A stretch of 64,000 nt of DNA. Origin: Pseudoalteromonas sp. DL-6 (lineage in GTDB: Bacteria > Pseudomonadota > Gammaproteobacteria > Enterobacterales > Alteromonadaceae). How positions within the stretch are numbered: the stretch's first letter is position 1; each line of letters begins with the position of its first letter. The stretch is taken from contig NZ_CP019770.1 of NCBI RefSeq assembly GCF_004328665.1, positions 1,240,001 to 1,304,000 on the forward strand, read 5' to 3'. Under the pieces are notes generated by a model. It did not search any database. It was not told the origin of the DNA and worked only from the letters and a program-made list of their open reading frames with translations. Below are positions 38,501 to 47,058 of this stretch, piece by piece. The translations under genes and the position numbers were made by a program.

Positions 38501-38562
38501 GTTCAGCGCCATTTGGCTTTAATGGTGCTTACTACTACGTAGGCGCAGAGTACCGCTTTTAA
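35524..38562 (+). CDS. TonB-dependent receptor with STN signalling domain
   Basis: 1012 residues as opened at 35524; in-frame ATGs at 35599 and 35662 could be the real start, since the obvious signal peptide (MCYLSPLGLVAPLFFSISVHA) begins at residue 47. An STN domain follows (about 72-150: FDIKAQRADKALIEFAKQTEQTVVFSY). At residue 157 a second signal-peptide-like stretch begins (MMKLSGVSAAVLPALLA, ending INAAEQ), then a TonB box, plug (PATLRGLGPDQTLVLINGKRRH, VLRDGAAAQYGSDAIAGVINIVLKD) and barrel ending in YVGAEYRF. STN receptors signal substrate presence to FecR. The inner signal-like sequence suggests fusion of a signalling module onto an ordinary receptor, or an alternative start. Confidence 0.92.
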   Translation: MVMKITPLLINVTHKGLKSNLKIKKMIKTYRGFLFANCLYKLRSNHMCYLSPLGLVAPLFFSISVHANQIQGQMMQFDIKAQRADKALIEFAKQTEQTVVFSYELAKQYQANSLYGFYSQLDALNALLAETELDAVVDQNGLLSIKLKQINRKDNNMMKLSGVSAAVLPALLAVNSQGINAAEQSAEQNIEKIAIVGSRVAGRSVEDLPVPVDILSAEALENTGQTEVGRMLQAIAPSFNFSSSSISDGTDALRPATLRGLGPDQTLVLINGKRRHQASIIHINTSVGRGTAGTDMNAIPASAIKRIEVLRDGAAAQYGSDAIAGVINIVLKDDSEGGKAAVNYGEYSEGDGETVNVDFNKGFALGDNGYLNTTINYRDRAPTNRAGLHGSCQFYGCTELSDGTLLAGDPRELTAPRDTFRIGDADSQQFGLTVNTGYELGAGELYGFITYSTRDNESAAFFRHNANAGGNPVLQDGDATIPAGFLPKINTTIDDISYNFGYKTEFDNDSSLDLSYTYGENSIDYTTSDTINGSYANFLRYDQGLSAADIRATIPRQGYAYGMELSLQTINLDFTQNFDDYSLAMGAEIRTDEYRILEGSEYAYRDYDTNNGVNIYDGLSGGIGSENASGGTQGFGGSSPASSVDESRDVISFYLDAEAYVIEDVIISGALRYDNYKGFGDTVNFKLAGNWSVTEDISLRGALSSGFRAPSMQQLYFNNISTQFVVGPNGNLVAEEVGTFRNDSTLAQSLGIPKLTEEKSQNRSLGIVYNVSDNINVTLDYYSIDIDDRIVISNRLGKGLSSSLDAALLSSGAGAGQFFLNGADTETQGIDFVATWNTEGLGGTLDFTLAANFTETDVVSLFTPAGSGLETVPVDDVFSDQEISIIEEWQPEDRINLSALYRRDDWTVNLSLNRFGEYTVEDGGRQTYGAEILTDIKVNYFVTDDLSVNIGANNLFDVYPDENTIGNSRSGTIVDAQGNTIVSSDGVFKYSRRSAPFGFNGAYYYVGAEYRF
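35977..35997 (+). promoter_or_regulatory. Internal ribosome-binding site and start inside the STN receptor
   Basis: AGGAAAG at 35977-35983 lies eight bases before in-frame ATG-ATG codons at 35992 and 35995. Translation from there would give an 856-residue receptor with its own signal peptide but no STN domain. Confidence 0.5.
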
Positions 38563-38589
38563 TAACTCTCCTATTGTTATTTAACAACC

Positions 38590-38610
38590 AAAGGGCCGTA
38601 AGGCCCTTTT
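38590..38610 (+). terminator. Terminator after STN receptor
   Basis: AAAGGGCC and GGCCCTTT pair around GTAA and are followed by T-rich sequence, 28 bases after the receptor stop. It separates the signalling operon from phnW. Confidence 0.88.
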
Positions 38611-38684
38611 ATCGTTTTTATAGTTACAGTGTTTATAGTGTCATAAAAACTTCACTGTTTTTAGTTTATGAAATCTTCAATAAT

Positions 38685-38702
38685 ATCTGGACTAGACCAG
38701 AT
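38685..38702. promoter_or_regulatory. Palindromic operator before phnW
   Basis: ATCTGGACTAGACCAGAT is a palindrome with only the central positions unmatched. The core TGGACTAGACCA resembles the TGGTATAGACCA site reported for the GntR/UTRA phosphonate regulator PhnF of mycobacteria. A TAATAT box (38681-38686) abuts it, so a bound repressor would cover the transcription start. phnW begins 16 bases downstream. The GntR gene at 39869-40555 is the likely binder. Confidence 0.75.
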
Positions 38703-38717
38703 TGAGTGAAATAAATT

Positions 38718-39815
38718 ATGAACAATTATTTGCTATTAACGCCCGGCCCATTAACGACCTCTAATACTGTTAAGCAGGCGATGCTTAAAGACTGGTGTAC
38801 TTGGGATGATGATTATAATCGCGACATAGTGCAAACAATACGTAATAAATTAGTATCGCTTGCGACATCACAACCTAATTATACTAGTGTATTAATGCAA
38901 GGCAGTGGCACTGCCAGTGTAGAGTCAGCGCTTGGCAGTCTTATTCCAAAAACGGGTAAGTTACTTGTTATTAATAATGGGGCATACGGGAAGCGTATTG
39001 CTGAAATTGCCGACTATTTAGCAATTGACTGTCATGTTTTAAATTATACAGAAACGGCACTGCCAAACCTTAATGAGATTGATACTGTTTTAAAAAATAA
39101 TTCAGGTATTACTCACATTGCAATGGTCCATTGTGAAACGACCACAGGTATACTCAATCCAATTGAAGAGGTTGGCTCACTAGCTAAAAAGTATCAAAAG
39201 GTATTTATTGTTGATGCTATGAGCAGTTTTGGCGGTATTGAGTTCGACCTAGCACAGTGGCATATAGATGTAATGATCAGCTCTGCAAATAAATGCATTC
39301 AAGGTGTCCCTGGCTTTGGCTTTGTGGTATGTAAGCAGAGTATTATTGAGCAAAGTGAAGGCATTGCGCGCTCCTTGTCGTTGGATTTATATCAGCAATG
39401 GTTATGTATGGAGCAACACCATGGTAAATGGCGTTTTACCTCGCCAACTCATGTTGTGCGTGCATTTTATCAAGCCCTGCAAGAGTTAGATGAGGAAGGA
39501 GGAATAGCAGAGCGCTTTAAGCGTTACTCGCAAAACCAAAAGACTTTGGTAGCAGGTATGAAAGCGTTAGGGTTTGTACCTTTACTGAATGAGGAAGTTC
39601 ATTCCCCCATCATTACCTCATTCTTGTCGCCTAGCGAAGAGCATTATGATTTTAAATCTTTTTACAGTGCGTTAAAGCAAGAAGGTTTTGTTATTTACCC
39701 TGGTAAAGTTTCTAACGCCGATTGCTTTCGCATAGGTAATATTGGTGAAGTAGTTGAGGCCGATATACAGCGTTTGCTTGATGCTGTGGCAAAAAACCAA
39801 TATTGGAAAGCTTAA
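38718..39815 (+). CDS. phnW: 2-aminoethylphosphonate-pyruvate transaminase
   Basis: 365 residues. This PLP enzyme moves the amino group of 2-aminoethylphosphonate (AEP) to pyruvate, giving phosphonoacetaldehyde and alanine. [11 protein letters not shown] at the start, [28 protein letters not shown], the PLP-aspartate in VDAMSSFGG (Asp166) and the Schiff-base lysine in [15 protein letters not shown] (Lys192) match PhnW. Its product is the substrate of phnX on the opposite strand of the same island. Regulated probably through the palindrome just upstream; a terminator follows directly. Confidence 0.97.
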   Translation: MNNYLLLTPGPLTTSNTVKQAMLKDWCTWDDDYNRDIVQTIRNKLVSLATSQPNYTSVLMQGSGTASVESALGSLIPKTGKLLVINNGAYGKRIAEIADYLAIDCHVLNYTETALPNLNEIDTVLKNNSGITHIAMVHCETTTGILNPIEEVGSLAKKYQKVFIVDAMSSFGGIEFDLAQWHIDVMISSANKCIQGVPGFGFVVCKQSIIEQSEGIARSLSLDLYQQWLCMEQHHGKWRFTSPTHVVRAFYQALQELDEEGGIAERFKRYSQNQKTLVAGMKALGFVPLLNEEVHSPIITSFLSPSEEHYDFKSFYSALKQEGFVIYPGKVSNADCFRIGNIGEVVEADIQRLLDAVAKNQYWKA

Positions 39816-39834
39816 AGCTAATTTTCACCCGTGC

Positions 39835-39870
39835 AAGCGGTGCTTAATTTTCATTAAACACCGCTTTTTT
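39835..39870 (+). terminator. Terminator after phnW
   Basis: AAGCGGTG and CACCGCTT pair around a 16-base loop and are followed by TTTT. It lies between the convergent ends of phnW and the GntR gene. Confidence 0.8.
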
Positions 39871-40555
39871 ATTGGCCATCAACCACCATTTCAATGGCAT
39901 TATGCAACCAGTACTCAATGTTATAATCAACTAACAAACCATGCTCATCAAATCGCTTTCTAATAACGTGTAAGCAGGGTGTACCGCTATTTTTTTCAAG
40001 TAGATGACTCACTTCATCAGGTAATACCGTGACATTTATTATGCTTTGCTCATTAACGATATTCGTTGCGTACTGTTTTGCCATAATATCGGTGATAGAG
40101 GTATCTAAGGGGTGTAAGTGAAAATCAGCAAAGCGTTTAGCATCACAATAAATATGCTCAAACATTACGGCGCGATTATCTAGACTACGTATACGTTGAA
40201 GATGATAAAGCGTTTGGGCATCTAACGCTTGGCAAATTTTAAGCTTTGCCTGCTGTTGCACACTCACGAGTGTCGTTTGTGCAACAAATCCTTGTTGTTT
40301 TGCCAATTCATAAAAATTGACTTTAGTAGCAGGGTGCCACTTTAATCTTTTTGGGGTGACAAACCAGCCTTTACGTTTTTGACTGAATATTAGGCCTTCA
40401 GCTTCCAACCTCAGAAGCGCTTCGCGAACAGTAATTCGGGTAGAACTAAACTTTTGTTGTAATTCTCGCTCTGAAGGCAACTTATGACCCGCTGCAATCA
40501 CGTCGGTTTTTAGTAGCGCATGAATATAATTACGGATCTCTTGATATAAAAGCAT
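39869..40555 (-). CDS. phnR: GntR/UTRA-family phosphonate regulator
   Basis: 228 residues from the ATG at 40555; the frame continues upstream to 40672, but the conserved GntR start (LLYQEIRNYIHALL) favours the shorter form. The winged helix has KLPSERELQQKFSSTRITVREALLRLEAEGLI (residues 20-55), and the C-terminal UTRA domain (about 85-225) binds the effector, with HLQRIRSLDNRAVMFEHIYCDA typical of the fold. Related regulators (PhnR, PhnF) control AEP or phosphonate genes. It is the last gene of the minus-strand AEP operon and is the likely binder of the two palindromes at 38685 and 47059. The effector may be AEP or a derivative. Confidence 0.85.
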   Translation of the reverse strand: MLLYQEIRNYIHALLKTDVIAAGHKLPSERELQQKFSSTRITVREALLRLEAEGLIFSQKRKGWFVTPKRLKWHPATKVNFYELAKQQGFVAQTTLVSVQQQAKLKICQALDAQTLYHLQRIRSLDNRAVMFEHIYCDAKRFADFHLHPLDTSITDIMAKQYATNIVNEQSIINVTVLPDEVSHLLEKNSGTPCLHVIRKRFDEHGLLVDYNIEYWLHNAIEMVVDGQ

Positions 40556-40643
40556 CGTTTGATTATTTATCCTAAAAATATAATAGCTTAGCTGAGTATA
40601 ATATGACTTATATTGTTTATGGTGAGCATTATATTCAGCTAGT

Positions 40644-42035
40644 TTATGAATCGACTTTAGCAGCATTGCCACTTAATTTAGCCAAAAAATTATCAATACT
40701 GCGAACTGCTGCATTACTATCTTCTGCGGCCTCTTTACGTCTTATTGCATTACGCACTAAATATGCACCTGCTGTTCGGATGGGTTCAATAGGAAACTGA
40801 TTTAGTGATTGATTAACTAAGCCACAGTTTTGCCACTTAGGATCATTATTGAGTACCATTGCACAGAGAATTTTTGCACCCAAATAAGATTGTACAATGC
40901 CATTGCCAGAGTAGCCACCTGCGTAAAATACATTTTTTTGATTGTTAAGCTGACCAAAGAATGGAAAGCCAGAAACGCTGCGATCGGAAGCGCCCGTCCA
41001 CGTTCGTTCTATGGGTAAGTGATGCCTTTCAAAGAAATAATTGAGTGATGATTTTAAAATATCATCATAGCTGCTCGGCAAATCAAACTTTGGATGTACC
41101 TTATTACAATAACTAAAAAAGTTTCCTCCTTTACCTAACATTAACCGCCCGTCACTGGTGGTCCGGTAGTAATTAACAAACAGACGAGAGTCAATAATAG
41201 CACTGCCGTGATTTAAATTTAGTTGCTCTAAAACTTCTGGGATTGGCTTAGTGATGACCATGTCACTAGAAACCAGTACAACAGAGCGAGAAAATACTTT
41301 ATGTAAACTAGGTAGCCACGCATTAACCGCAAAAATAACTGTATTGGATAATAGGTTCCCCTGACTTGTATGTACGGTTATTTGTTGATCGCCAAAGTGT
41401 TGCATATATTCGCATTGCTCTATTATTGTCACTCCAAGCTGTTGCGCGACTCGCTTTAATCCTCTGACGAGCTTCGCTGGTTGTACACTGCCACCATGTG
41501 CAGAAAAATGAGCAGTGAGGTTTTGCTTTGAACCGGTTTGTTGTAATTGTTGAGTGTCACAAGAATGCCACGAATTAATTTTAAATTTATCTAAGTAATC
41601 AAGCGCGTTACTTAACCGCCCAATTTGACTCGTGTTGGAGGCTGTATAAAAGCATCCATCAATTCGACAATCACAATCAATAGCATAAGTTAGCGTAAAA
41701 CGCTTAATATCATGGACGGTTTGCTCAGATTGTTGTACTAAAAAAAGGGCGTTTTCTAATCCTACTAATTTAATCAGACTGGGTAATTTAGTCGACCATG
41801 TTAACATCGCACCGCCATTACGGCCCGATGCGCCCTGACCACACAACCCTTGTTCAATAATAGTCACTTTTTTTTGGGGCTGCTGTTGCTTGATTTGAAT
41901 GGCGGTCCAAAGTCCTGTAAACCCCCCACCGATAATACAAACATCGGTGTGATGATTTTCAGGAAGTTGAGGAAGAAGTCTATCGGCATCCTCCTCTTTT
42001 ATGGCGCTATCAAACCAAAAAGGTTGATAATTCAT
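40644..42035 (-). CDS. FAD-dependent amine oxidoreductase of the AEP island (PbfD-like)
   Basis: 463 residues of the DadA/glycine-oxidase superfamily. The dinucleotide-binding motif is GGGFTGLWTAIQIK (near residue 35), followed by CGQGASGRNGGAML, the FAD-contact pattern of this family. The C-terminal GxSGSGI-type segment appears as GGYSGNGIVQSYLGAKIL. FAD oxidases next to phnW/phnX genes (called PbfD in the literature) have been linked to oxidation of N-methyl-AEP and related amines to phosphonoacetaldehyde. That role here is inferred from context, not shown. Its start shares an A with the phnX stop (TAATG), so translation is coupled. Confidence 0.85.
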   Translation of the reverse strand: MNYQPFWFDSAIKEEDADRLLPQLPENHHTDVCIIGGGFTGLWTAIQIKQQQPQKKVTIIEQGLCGQGASGRNGGAMLTWSTKLPSLIKLVGLENALFLVQQSEQTVHDIKRFTLTYAIDCDCRIDGCFYTASNTSQIGRLSNALDYLDKFKINSWHSCDTQQLQQTGSKQNLTAHFSAHGGSVQPAKLVRGLKRVAQQLGVTIIEQCEYMQHFGDQQITVHTSQGNLLSNTVIFAVNAWLPSLHKVFSRSVVLVSSDMVITKPIPEVLEQLNLNHGSAIIDSRLFVNYYRTTSDGRLMLGKGGNFFSYCNKVHPKFDLPSSYDDILKSSLNYFFERHHLPIERTWTGASDRSVSGFPFFGQLNNQKNVFYAGGYSGNGIVQSYLGAKILCAMVLNNDPKWQNCGLVNQSLNQFPIEPIRTAGAYLVRNAIRRKEAAEDSNAAVRSIDNFLAKLSGNAAKVDS

Positions 42036-42844
42036 TAAGGACGCTCTCCTCGAGCGAGTCTCGCTTCAATTTGCATTAAAACAGGTTCAATATCAGCTAA
42101 AGAGTCAATCACGAAATGAGCGCCGGCTTGATATAAATGCTGGTATGCTTGACGGGTTAAAACGGCTTGTTCATCGTTTGAGCACGCTGCCCATTCTTGT
42201 TCGGTTAAACCGACTGCATTACCACTTAGGGCAACACCAACAGTCCACATTCCTGCATTTAACCCTTCAGCGATGCCAGGTGCTGAATCGTCAACTTTTA
42301 CACAGTTCGCAACACGTTGAATGCCTAGTGCATTCACGTTTTCAAGTGCCATCCATGGCCCTGGGCGAGAGCCAGCCGTTAGTTCATCACTACCAACGCT
42401 ATGATCGGGTTGGTAACCATATTCAGCGGCAGCCACTTCAAGCACGTCCATCACTTGGCGAGGATAGCCTGAACAGCTGCCAATTTTAATACCTTGCTCT
42501 TTTAAACGCGCTATTACGGGTAATACGCCAGCAATAGGCATAGCACGATCTGCGACTTTAGCTTTTTGTAATGGCATAAAGGTATTGTAAATATGATCTA
42601 TTTGCTCATTAGTCATTGAGCAGCCAAATTGTGCCTGCCAACGAGATTCAATTTCCGGTAATTTACCTAGGGTTGCAATATGGTCCCATTTTCCCATGCC
42701 CATCGGAATACGCGCTTGCGCCAGCGTAATATCAAAATCAAACGCGGCTTTAAATGCCTCCACAAAAATAGTGGTTGGCGCTACAGAGCCATGGTCTACA
42801 ACTGTGCCGGCCCAGTCTAAAATGAGTGCTTCTAAATGTTTCAT
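42035..42844 (-). CDS. phnX: Phosphonoacetaldehyde hydrolase (phosphonatase)
   Basis: 269 residues from the ATG at 42844, which overlaps the permease stop (ATGA) and is preceded by AGAAGAA; the frame is open further upstream but non-conserved there. PhnX cleaves the C-P bond of phosphonoacetaldehyde to acetaldehyde and phosphate. HAD motif I is [15 protein letters not shown] with nucleophile Asp10. The Schiff-base lysine is Lys52 in [11 protein letters not shown], corresponding to Lys53 of the Bacillus enzyme. [25 protein letters not shown] and [21 protein letters not shown] complete the site. Uses the phnW product, closing the pathway. Confidence 0.97.
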   Translation of the reverse strand: MKHLEALILDWAGTVVDHGSVAPTTIFVEAFKAAFDFDITLAQARIPMGMGKWDHIATLGKLPEIESRWQAQFGCSMTNEQIDHIYNTFMPLQKAKVADRAMPIAGVLPVIARLKEQGIKIGSCSGYPRQVMDVLEVAAAEYGYQPDHSVGSDELTAGSRPGPWMALENVNALGIQRVANCVKVDDSAPGIAEGLNAGMWTVGVALSGNAVGLTEQEWAACSNDEQAVLTRQAYQHLYQAGAHFVIDSLADIEPVLMQIEARLARGERP

Positions 42845-44172
42845 ATTTCTTCTCTTATATATGTAGGTGTAGATACAGGGTGTAACCTGCGAACTTGTTT
42901 GAAAGGGGATAAGCGCATTACAAAGTAGCTTAGTGAGCACAATACCAAGAATGCAGCGATACAGCCGACCCAGTAACAGGCGTTTATAAAAAAGTTAAGC
43001 CAACTAATCTCAGGCATCACAAAGGTGCGATAGAGTAAGATACTCACCGAGCCCAAATAACCAGCTGAGTCTGCTAAGTAAATTAAAAACCCGGCATTAG
43101 CGGTTGAGCCAACAGCAGAAATCATACGGTCAAATAAGAAGCAATTGTAGGGGATGTAACTAATATAAAGGCCAGCTCCAAGGAGCACCATCCATGCCTT
43201 AGCGTTTAGTAATTGGCTTTCAAACGCAAGAGTACTGCCTACGAACAAGCAGGCACCAAACAAAATGAATCCGTGGTTAACATAAAAAGCGGTTTTATTA
43301 TTTTTTACTAACACCATTGCACCAAGTGCAATCAAGACTATGAATGCCATTCGTATACCTGCATAGGCGAATATAGCTGGCTCTTGGCCATATCCCAGTG
43401 CTTGCCAAATTTCTGCGGCAAAGTTATCGCGAAAGTCACGAAAGCCAGTAAATAATAAGAAACTCAGAATTAAACAACTAATACCAAACCAGTATTGTTT
43501 GAAAAACTGCCAGCGGGCTCTACCATTCATAGGTAAGCGTTGTTGACGCGCCTGCTGATCCTCTGGTGTTGGATTGGGTAACAAGGTTAAACACTTAACA
43601 CTAAGTAACAACAAGGGTAAAAATAACGCTCCGGTTGCGGCAGGCATCCACAGTTCCGGAACATTGAGATTATCTATCAGCCATTTACCGACACTGCGCA
43701 CTAAACCAGACGCCAAAATAAAGGTGACACTGAGAATGGCACCGAGTATCTCAGAAGTTCGTCTGCCTTCTAAGAAACTAAATACAATACCCCAAATCAT
43801 TCCCAACGATAAACCATTAAAAAATAGCCATACTACGTTGACTCCAACAGGGGTAACGGCAAATAAAATTAGCGATAATTCAGCTGCTGTAATCATACCA
43901 ATGATGGCAAGACCTCGTTGTTGGTGCCGCATTTCTGCAATGACCTTAACACCAATAAATTTGGCGCATAAGTAGCCAAATACTTGTGCCAGAATGAGCG
44001 CTATTTTAAAGCTAATTTGCCAACTTGGATCGTCAAACTCTGTATAGCTGTTAGCTGTAAAGGGTTTACGAAATGCATACATACAAAAGTAAGTCATAAA
44101 TGCGGCGCTTGCTGCAAATAGAACAAACCCAACACCGTGTGCACGATGTAGCCACTTTGATTGCGTAAACAT
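42841..44172 (-). CDS. MFS-like DUF5690 permease, candidate AEP importer
   Basis: 443 residues, about 12 membrane helices. The N-terminus [22 protein letters not shown] is characteristic of the DUF5690 branch of major-facilitator-like proteins, recalling the glycerol-3-phosphate/hexose-phosphate permease family (YAFRKPF). Such organophosphate transporters make an AEP or phosphonate substrate plausible. No ABC-type phn/aep transporter is present in the island, so this is the only visible inner-membrane transporter for it. Its stop overlaps phnX; the TonB receptor is 44 bases upstream, so a single operon is likely. Confidence 0.8.
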   Translation of the reverse strand: MFTQSKWLHRAHGVGFVLFAASAAFMTYFCMYAFRKPFTANSYTEFDDPSWQISFKIALILAQVFGYLCAKFIGVKVIAEMRHQQRGLAIIGMITAAELSLILFAVTPVGVNVVWLFFNGLSLGMIWGIVFSFLEGRRTSEILGAILSVTFILASGLVRSVGKWLIDNLNVPELWMPAATGALFLPLLLLSVKCLTLLPNPTPEDQQARQQRLPMNGRARWQFFKQYWFGISCLILSFLLFTGFRDFRDNFAAEIWQALGYGQEPAIFAYAGIRMAFIVLIALGAMVLVKNNKTAFYVNHGFILFGACLFVGSTLAFESQLLNAKAWMVLLGAGLYISYIPYNCFLFDRMISAVGSTANAGFLIYLADSAGYLGSVSILLYRTFVMPEISWLNFFINACYWVGCIAAFLVLCSLSYFVMRLSPFKQVRRLHPVSTPTYIREEI

Positions 44173-44216
44173 AGGGTTATCCTTCGCGAGGCTTTCGCCC
44201 CGCGTAATACAATAGA

Positions 44217-47033
44217 TTAAAATTGATAATTAATACCGACCATGCCGCGAACACCATAATACTCAACTTGTAACGGGCGATTTTCATCTCCCAAATAATA
44301 TTTAAGCGGCTCGTTAGTTAGGTTATTTAATTCAAGATAAACTAATGCATTTTCGTTAAGCTGGTATGACGTAGTAAAATCAACGCTAACATTTTCGCCA
44401 TAATAGCTATCCGATTGCCGATCACTGCCATGCTCTTCGATGTACTCGCCTTTATAATTTAGGGCAACCCGCGCGGCAAAGGAGCTGTCATCGTAATATA
44501 AGGTAAAGTTATAGAGGTTATCGGCTTGACGCGGAATCGCTACTTTATCGCCACGATCTGGAATATTCATTTGTGAGTCCATAAAGGTCGCATTCACCAT
44601 TACTCCAAAGCTATCTAGAGTCGGATTGATGAAGCCCAAATCGCGATTAAAGGCCATCTCAATACCTGCAAGCCATGCGCTGTCGCCATTTTCTGGGCGC
44701 ACAATATTTACACCACTGTTATCATTAAACTGACCAATTGAGCTACTTTGAAAAATTGGGTCGCTAATGTCCTTGTAAAACAGGCCTGCAGAGACTAAAC
44801 CAACACGTTCAAAGAAATGCTCAACCATCAAATCAACATTATTTGAGTAAGTGGGTTCGAGTTCGGGATTACCGGTAACAAGTTCGTTATCAGCTTCTAA
44901 GTAGGTTGCGCCTGGTGTTAAAGAGCCAAAGTCAGGACGTGAGAAAGAGCGGGTTAATGCTAAGCGGTAGTTGGTTTGCTCGTCGCTGTGATAAGTAACA
45001 TGTAATGCAGGTAACACCGATAGGTAATAATTTTTAGCATGACTTGGTGTAACTCTATCTTCATCAGCTAGGTATGTATAACCATTCACTTCAGTATCGG
45101 TTTGAGTTAGACGTAAACCACCTAGTATTTCCCAGTCGTTATTAATTGTATAGGTTGCCATACCATATAGTGAGGTATGCTGCTCGTTAACATTAAAGTT
45201 ACGTCCTAACGCACCGCCATTTTCAATTAAGGCAGACTCACTTTTATCAAGTACAAATTTGTCTTTATTGGTATTCCAAAACTGCGCTAGATCGCCGGTA
45301 TCAACAACTTGCGAAAATTGCTGTTGGTAATCAATAGCTAATTCATTTAAAAAATCATTGCGGCCTGGCTGATCTGCCAAAGTAAAGTCACTTAAGCTTG
45401 GCGCAGCGCCATAGTTTGCTTCATCCCACGCGTAAAATTCATCGCTAAAGCGCGCGACACGTTCTTTATCACGGTATTTGGCACCTATTTTTACAGTTAA
45501 GTTTGCATCTACTTGCCATTCGAAATCGGCACTCGCGACAATTTTATCTTTCTCATTAACGAATATTTTATATAACTCTACCCATGAAAGATTAGTATTA
45601 GCAGGATCGAACGAAAAATCACTAGGTAAATGGTTACTGATTGCATTCCATGGATCGCTGCCACCATCAATCGTATTATAAGCGTAATTTTTGCCTGTGC
45701 CCCTGTCTTCTAGTCCTTGAAAGCCAACCTGTTTTTGGTCAAATCTGACAACAAAATAACTGTTGTCTTCGCTATTTGGGGTATTGCCATAACGAAATTC
45801 ATTCTCGTAACTTGATAACTTCCAACTAAGAGTTTTGTCATAACCAAAATAATGCTCTGCCTCTAACTCAAGCCCAGTCATTTCGGTAATTAATTCATTG
45901 CGGATATGTTGTACTTCAGCGCGATTTTTATCAAAGCGCATACGATGCTTATAATGTGTTTCGTCATCAATTAAAGTCCCATACATGGCTGTGGCGCTAA
46001 TTGTGCCTTGTTCAAGTTGATACTCAACAGCACCATTAAGCCCATAAGTTTCGCGCGTGCCGGTATAATCTCGTAACTCTAAGCGATAAATGCCTAAACC
46101 ATCATTGCCACGGCGCGGCTCATAGTTATCAGTGGCCCAGTCACGTTGCCACGCAGTCGCATTGATCAAAAAACCTAACTTGTCGTCTAGTAAGCGGTCG
46201 CCGTAAAGTAAGTTTGCTGAATAATTAGTGCCATCGGCAAGCTCATTTTGACCAATTGCAAAATTAGTATTAAACACAAAATCATCGGGCGCTTTTTTAG
46301 TGATAAAATTAACATTACCGCCAATGGCGTCACCTTCAAGGTCAGGGGTTAGCGCTTTCGACACTTCGACAAATTCAATTAATTCACTAGGGAAAAAGTC
46401 AAAAGCTGTTGCTCGACTGGTGGTTTCTTCTTCAGCCGTTGGTAAACGATCGCCGTTAATACTCGCAGAGCTCCACTGTGCCGGTAGACCGCGCACAGCA
46501 ACAAAACGACCTTCACCTTGGTCACGTTCAATCGATACTCCAGGTATACGCTGTACAGCTTCAGCTGCATTTCTATCAGGTAGTTTTCCAATACCGTCAG
46601 CAGAAATAATATTTTTAATACTTTTGGCATTTTTTTGGTTATTAGCTGCCGCCATTTCACCGCGCTGAATTTGGCCGACAGCAATTATTTCTTCAATGGC
46701 GTTATTATTATTTGCAGCAAAAAGAGTGATTGGTTTTAGCTTTTTTATTTCGCCTTCACCAACAGTAATATCAACAAAATAAGGCTGATAACCTAAATAA
46801 GTCACTTTAAGTTGGTGTTTACCAGGATTTAACTGCGGTAACTCAAATTGTCCCTGATAGTTTGTTACGGTACTTTTACCAGTACCAACTACTGTGATTA
46901 ATGCGCCAGAGAGCAGTGATTTACTATCTTCTACAGTGCCTACAAATGTAGCGTTACCGGCAACGGCATCTTGGGCAATAAATAACGGGCTAGTACACAG
47001 TAATATAGCAGTGGCTATTGCATGTCGTTTCAT
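44217..47033 (-). CDS. TonB-dependent receptor of the AEP island
   Basis: 938 residues. A signal peptide (KRHAIATAILLCTSPLFIA) is followed by a carboxypeptidase-regulatory-like beta domain (about 28-105: GALITVVGTGKSTVTNYQGQFELPQLNPG), then IEEIIAVGQI (TonB box-like), plug (ADGIGKLPDRNAAEAVQRIPGVSIERDQGEGRFVAVRGL) and barrel ending GVRGMVGINYQF. This plug type is common in receptors for carbohydrates and other large nutrients in marine gammaproteobacteria. It is the first gene of the AEP operon with the palindrome at 47059 only 26 bases upstream. AEP itself would pass porins, so a larger AEP-containing compound is a plausible ligand (inference). Confidence 0.93.
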   Translation of the reverse strand: MKRHAIATAILLCTSPLFIAQDAVAGNATFVGTVEDSKSLLSGALITVVGTGKSTVTNYQGQFELPQLNPGKHQLKVTYLGYQPYFVDITVGEGEIKKLKPITLFAANNNNAIEEIIAVGQIQRGEMAAANNQKNAKSIKNIISADGIGKLPDRNAAEAVQRIPGVSIERDQGEGRFVAVRGLPAQWSSASINGDRLPTAEEETTSRATAFDFFPSELIEFVEVSKALTPDLEGDAIGGNVNFITKKAPDDFVFNTNFAIGQNELADGTNYSANLLYGDRLLDDKLGFLINATAWQRDWATDNYEPRRGNDGLGIYRLELRDYTGTRETYGLNGAVEYQLEQGTISATAMYGTLIDDETHYKHRMRFDKNRAEVQHIRNELITEMTGLELEAEHYFGYDKTLSWKLSSYENEFRYGNTPNSEDNSYFVVRFDQKQVGFQGLEDRGTGKNYAYNTIDGGSDPWNAISNHLPSDFSFDPANTNLSWVELYKIFVNEKDKIVASADFEWQVDANLTVKIGAKYRDKERVARFSDEFYAWDEANYGAAPSLSDFTLADQPGRNDFLNELAIDYQQQFSQVVDTGDLAQFWNTNKDKFVLDKSESALIENGGALGRNFNVNEQHTSLYGMATYTINNDWEILGGLRLTQTDTEVNGYTYLADEDRVTPSHAKNYYLSVLPALHVTYHSDEQTNYRLALTRSFSRPDFGSLTPGATYLEADNELVTGNPELEPTYSNNVDLMVEHFFERVGLVSAGLFYKDISDPIFQSSSIGQFNDNSGVNIVRPENGDSAWLAGIEMAFNRDLGFINPTLDSFGVMVNATFMDSQMNIPDRGDKVAIPRQADNLYNFTLYYDDSSFAARVALNYKGEYIEEHGSDRQSDSYYGENVSVDFTTSYQLNENALVYLELNNLTNEPLKYYLGDENRPLQVEYYGVRGMVGINYQF

Positions 47034-47058
47034 TATTAGTTTTACCTTAAGTTTATTT

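Noticed and set aside
42145..42489. Plus-strand frame antisense to phnX
   Set aside because: phnX is conserved over the whole stretch, so the opposite frame is incidental.
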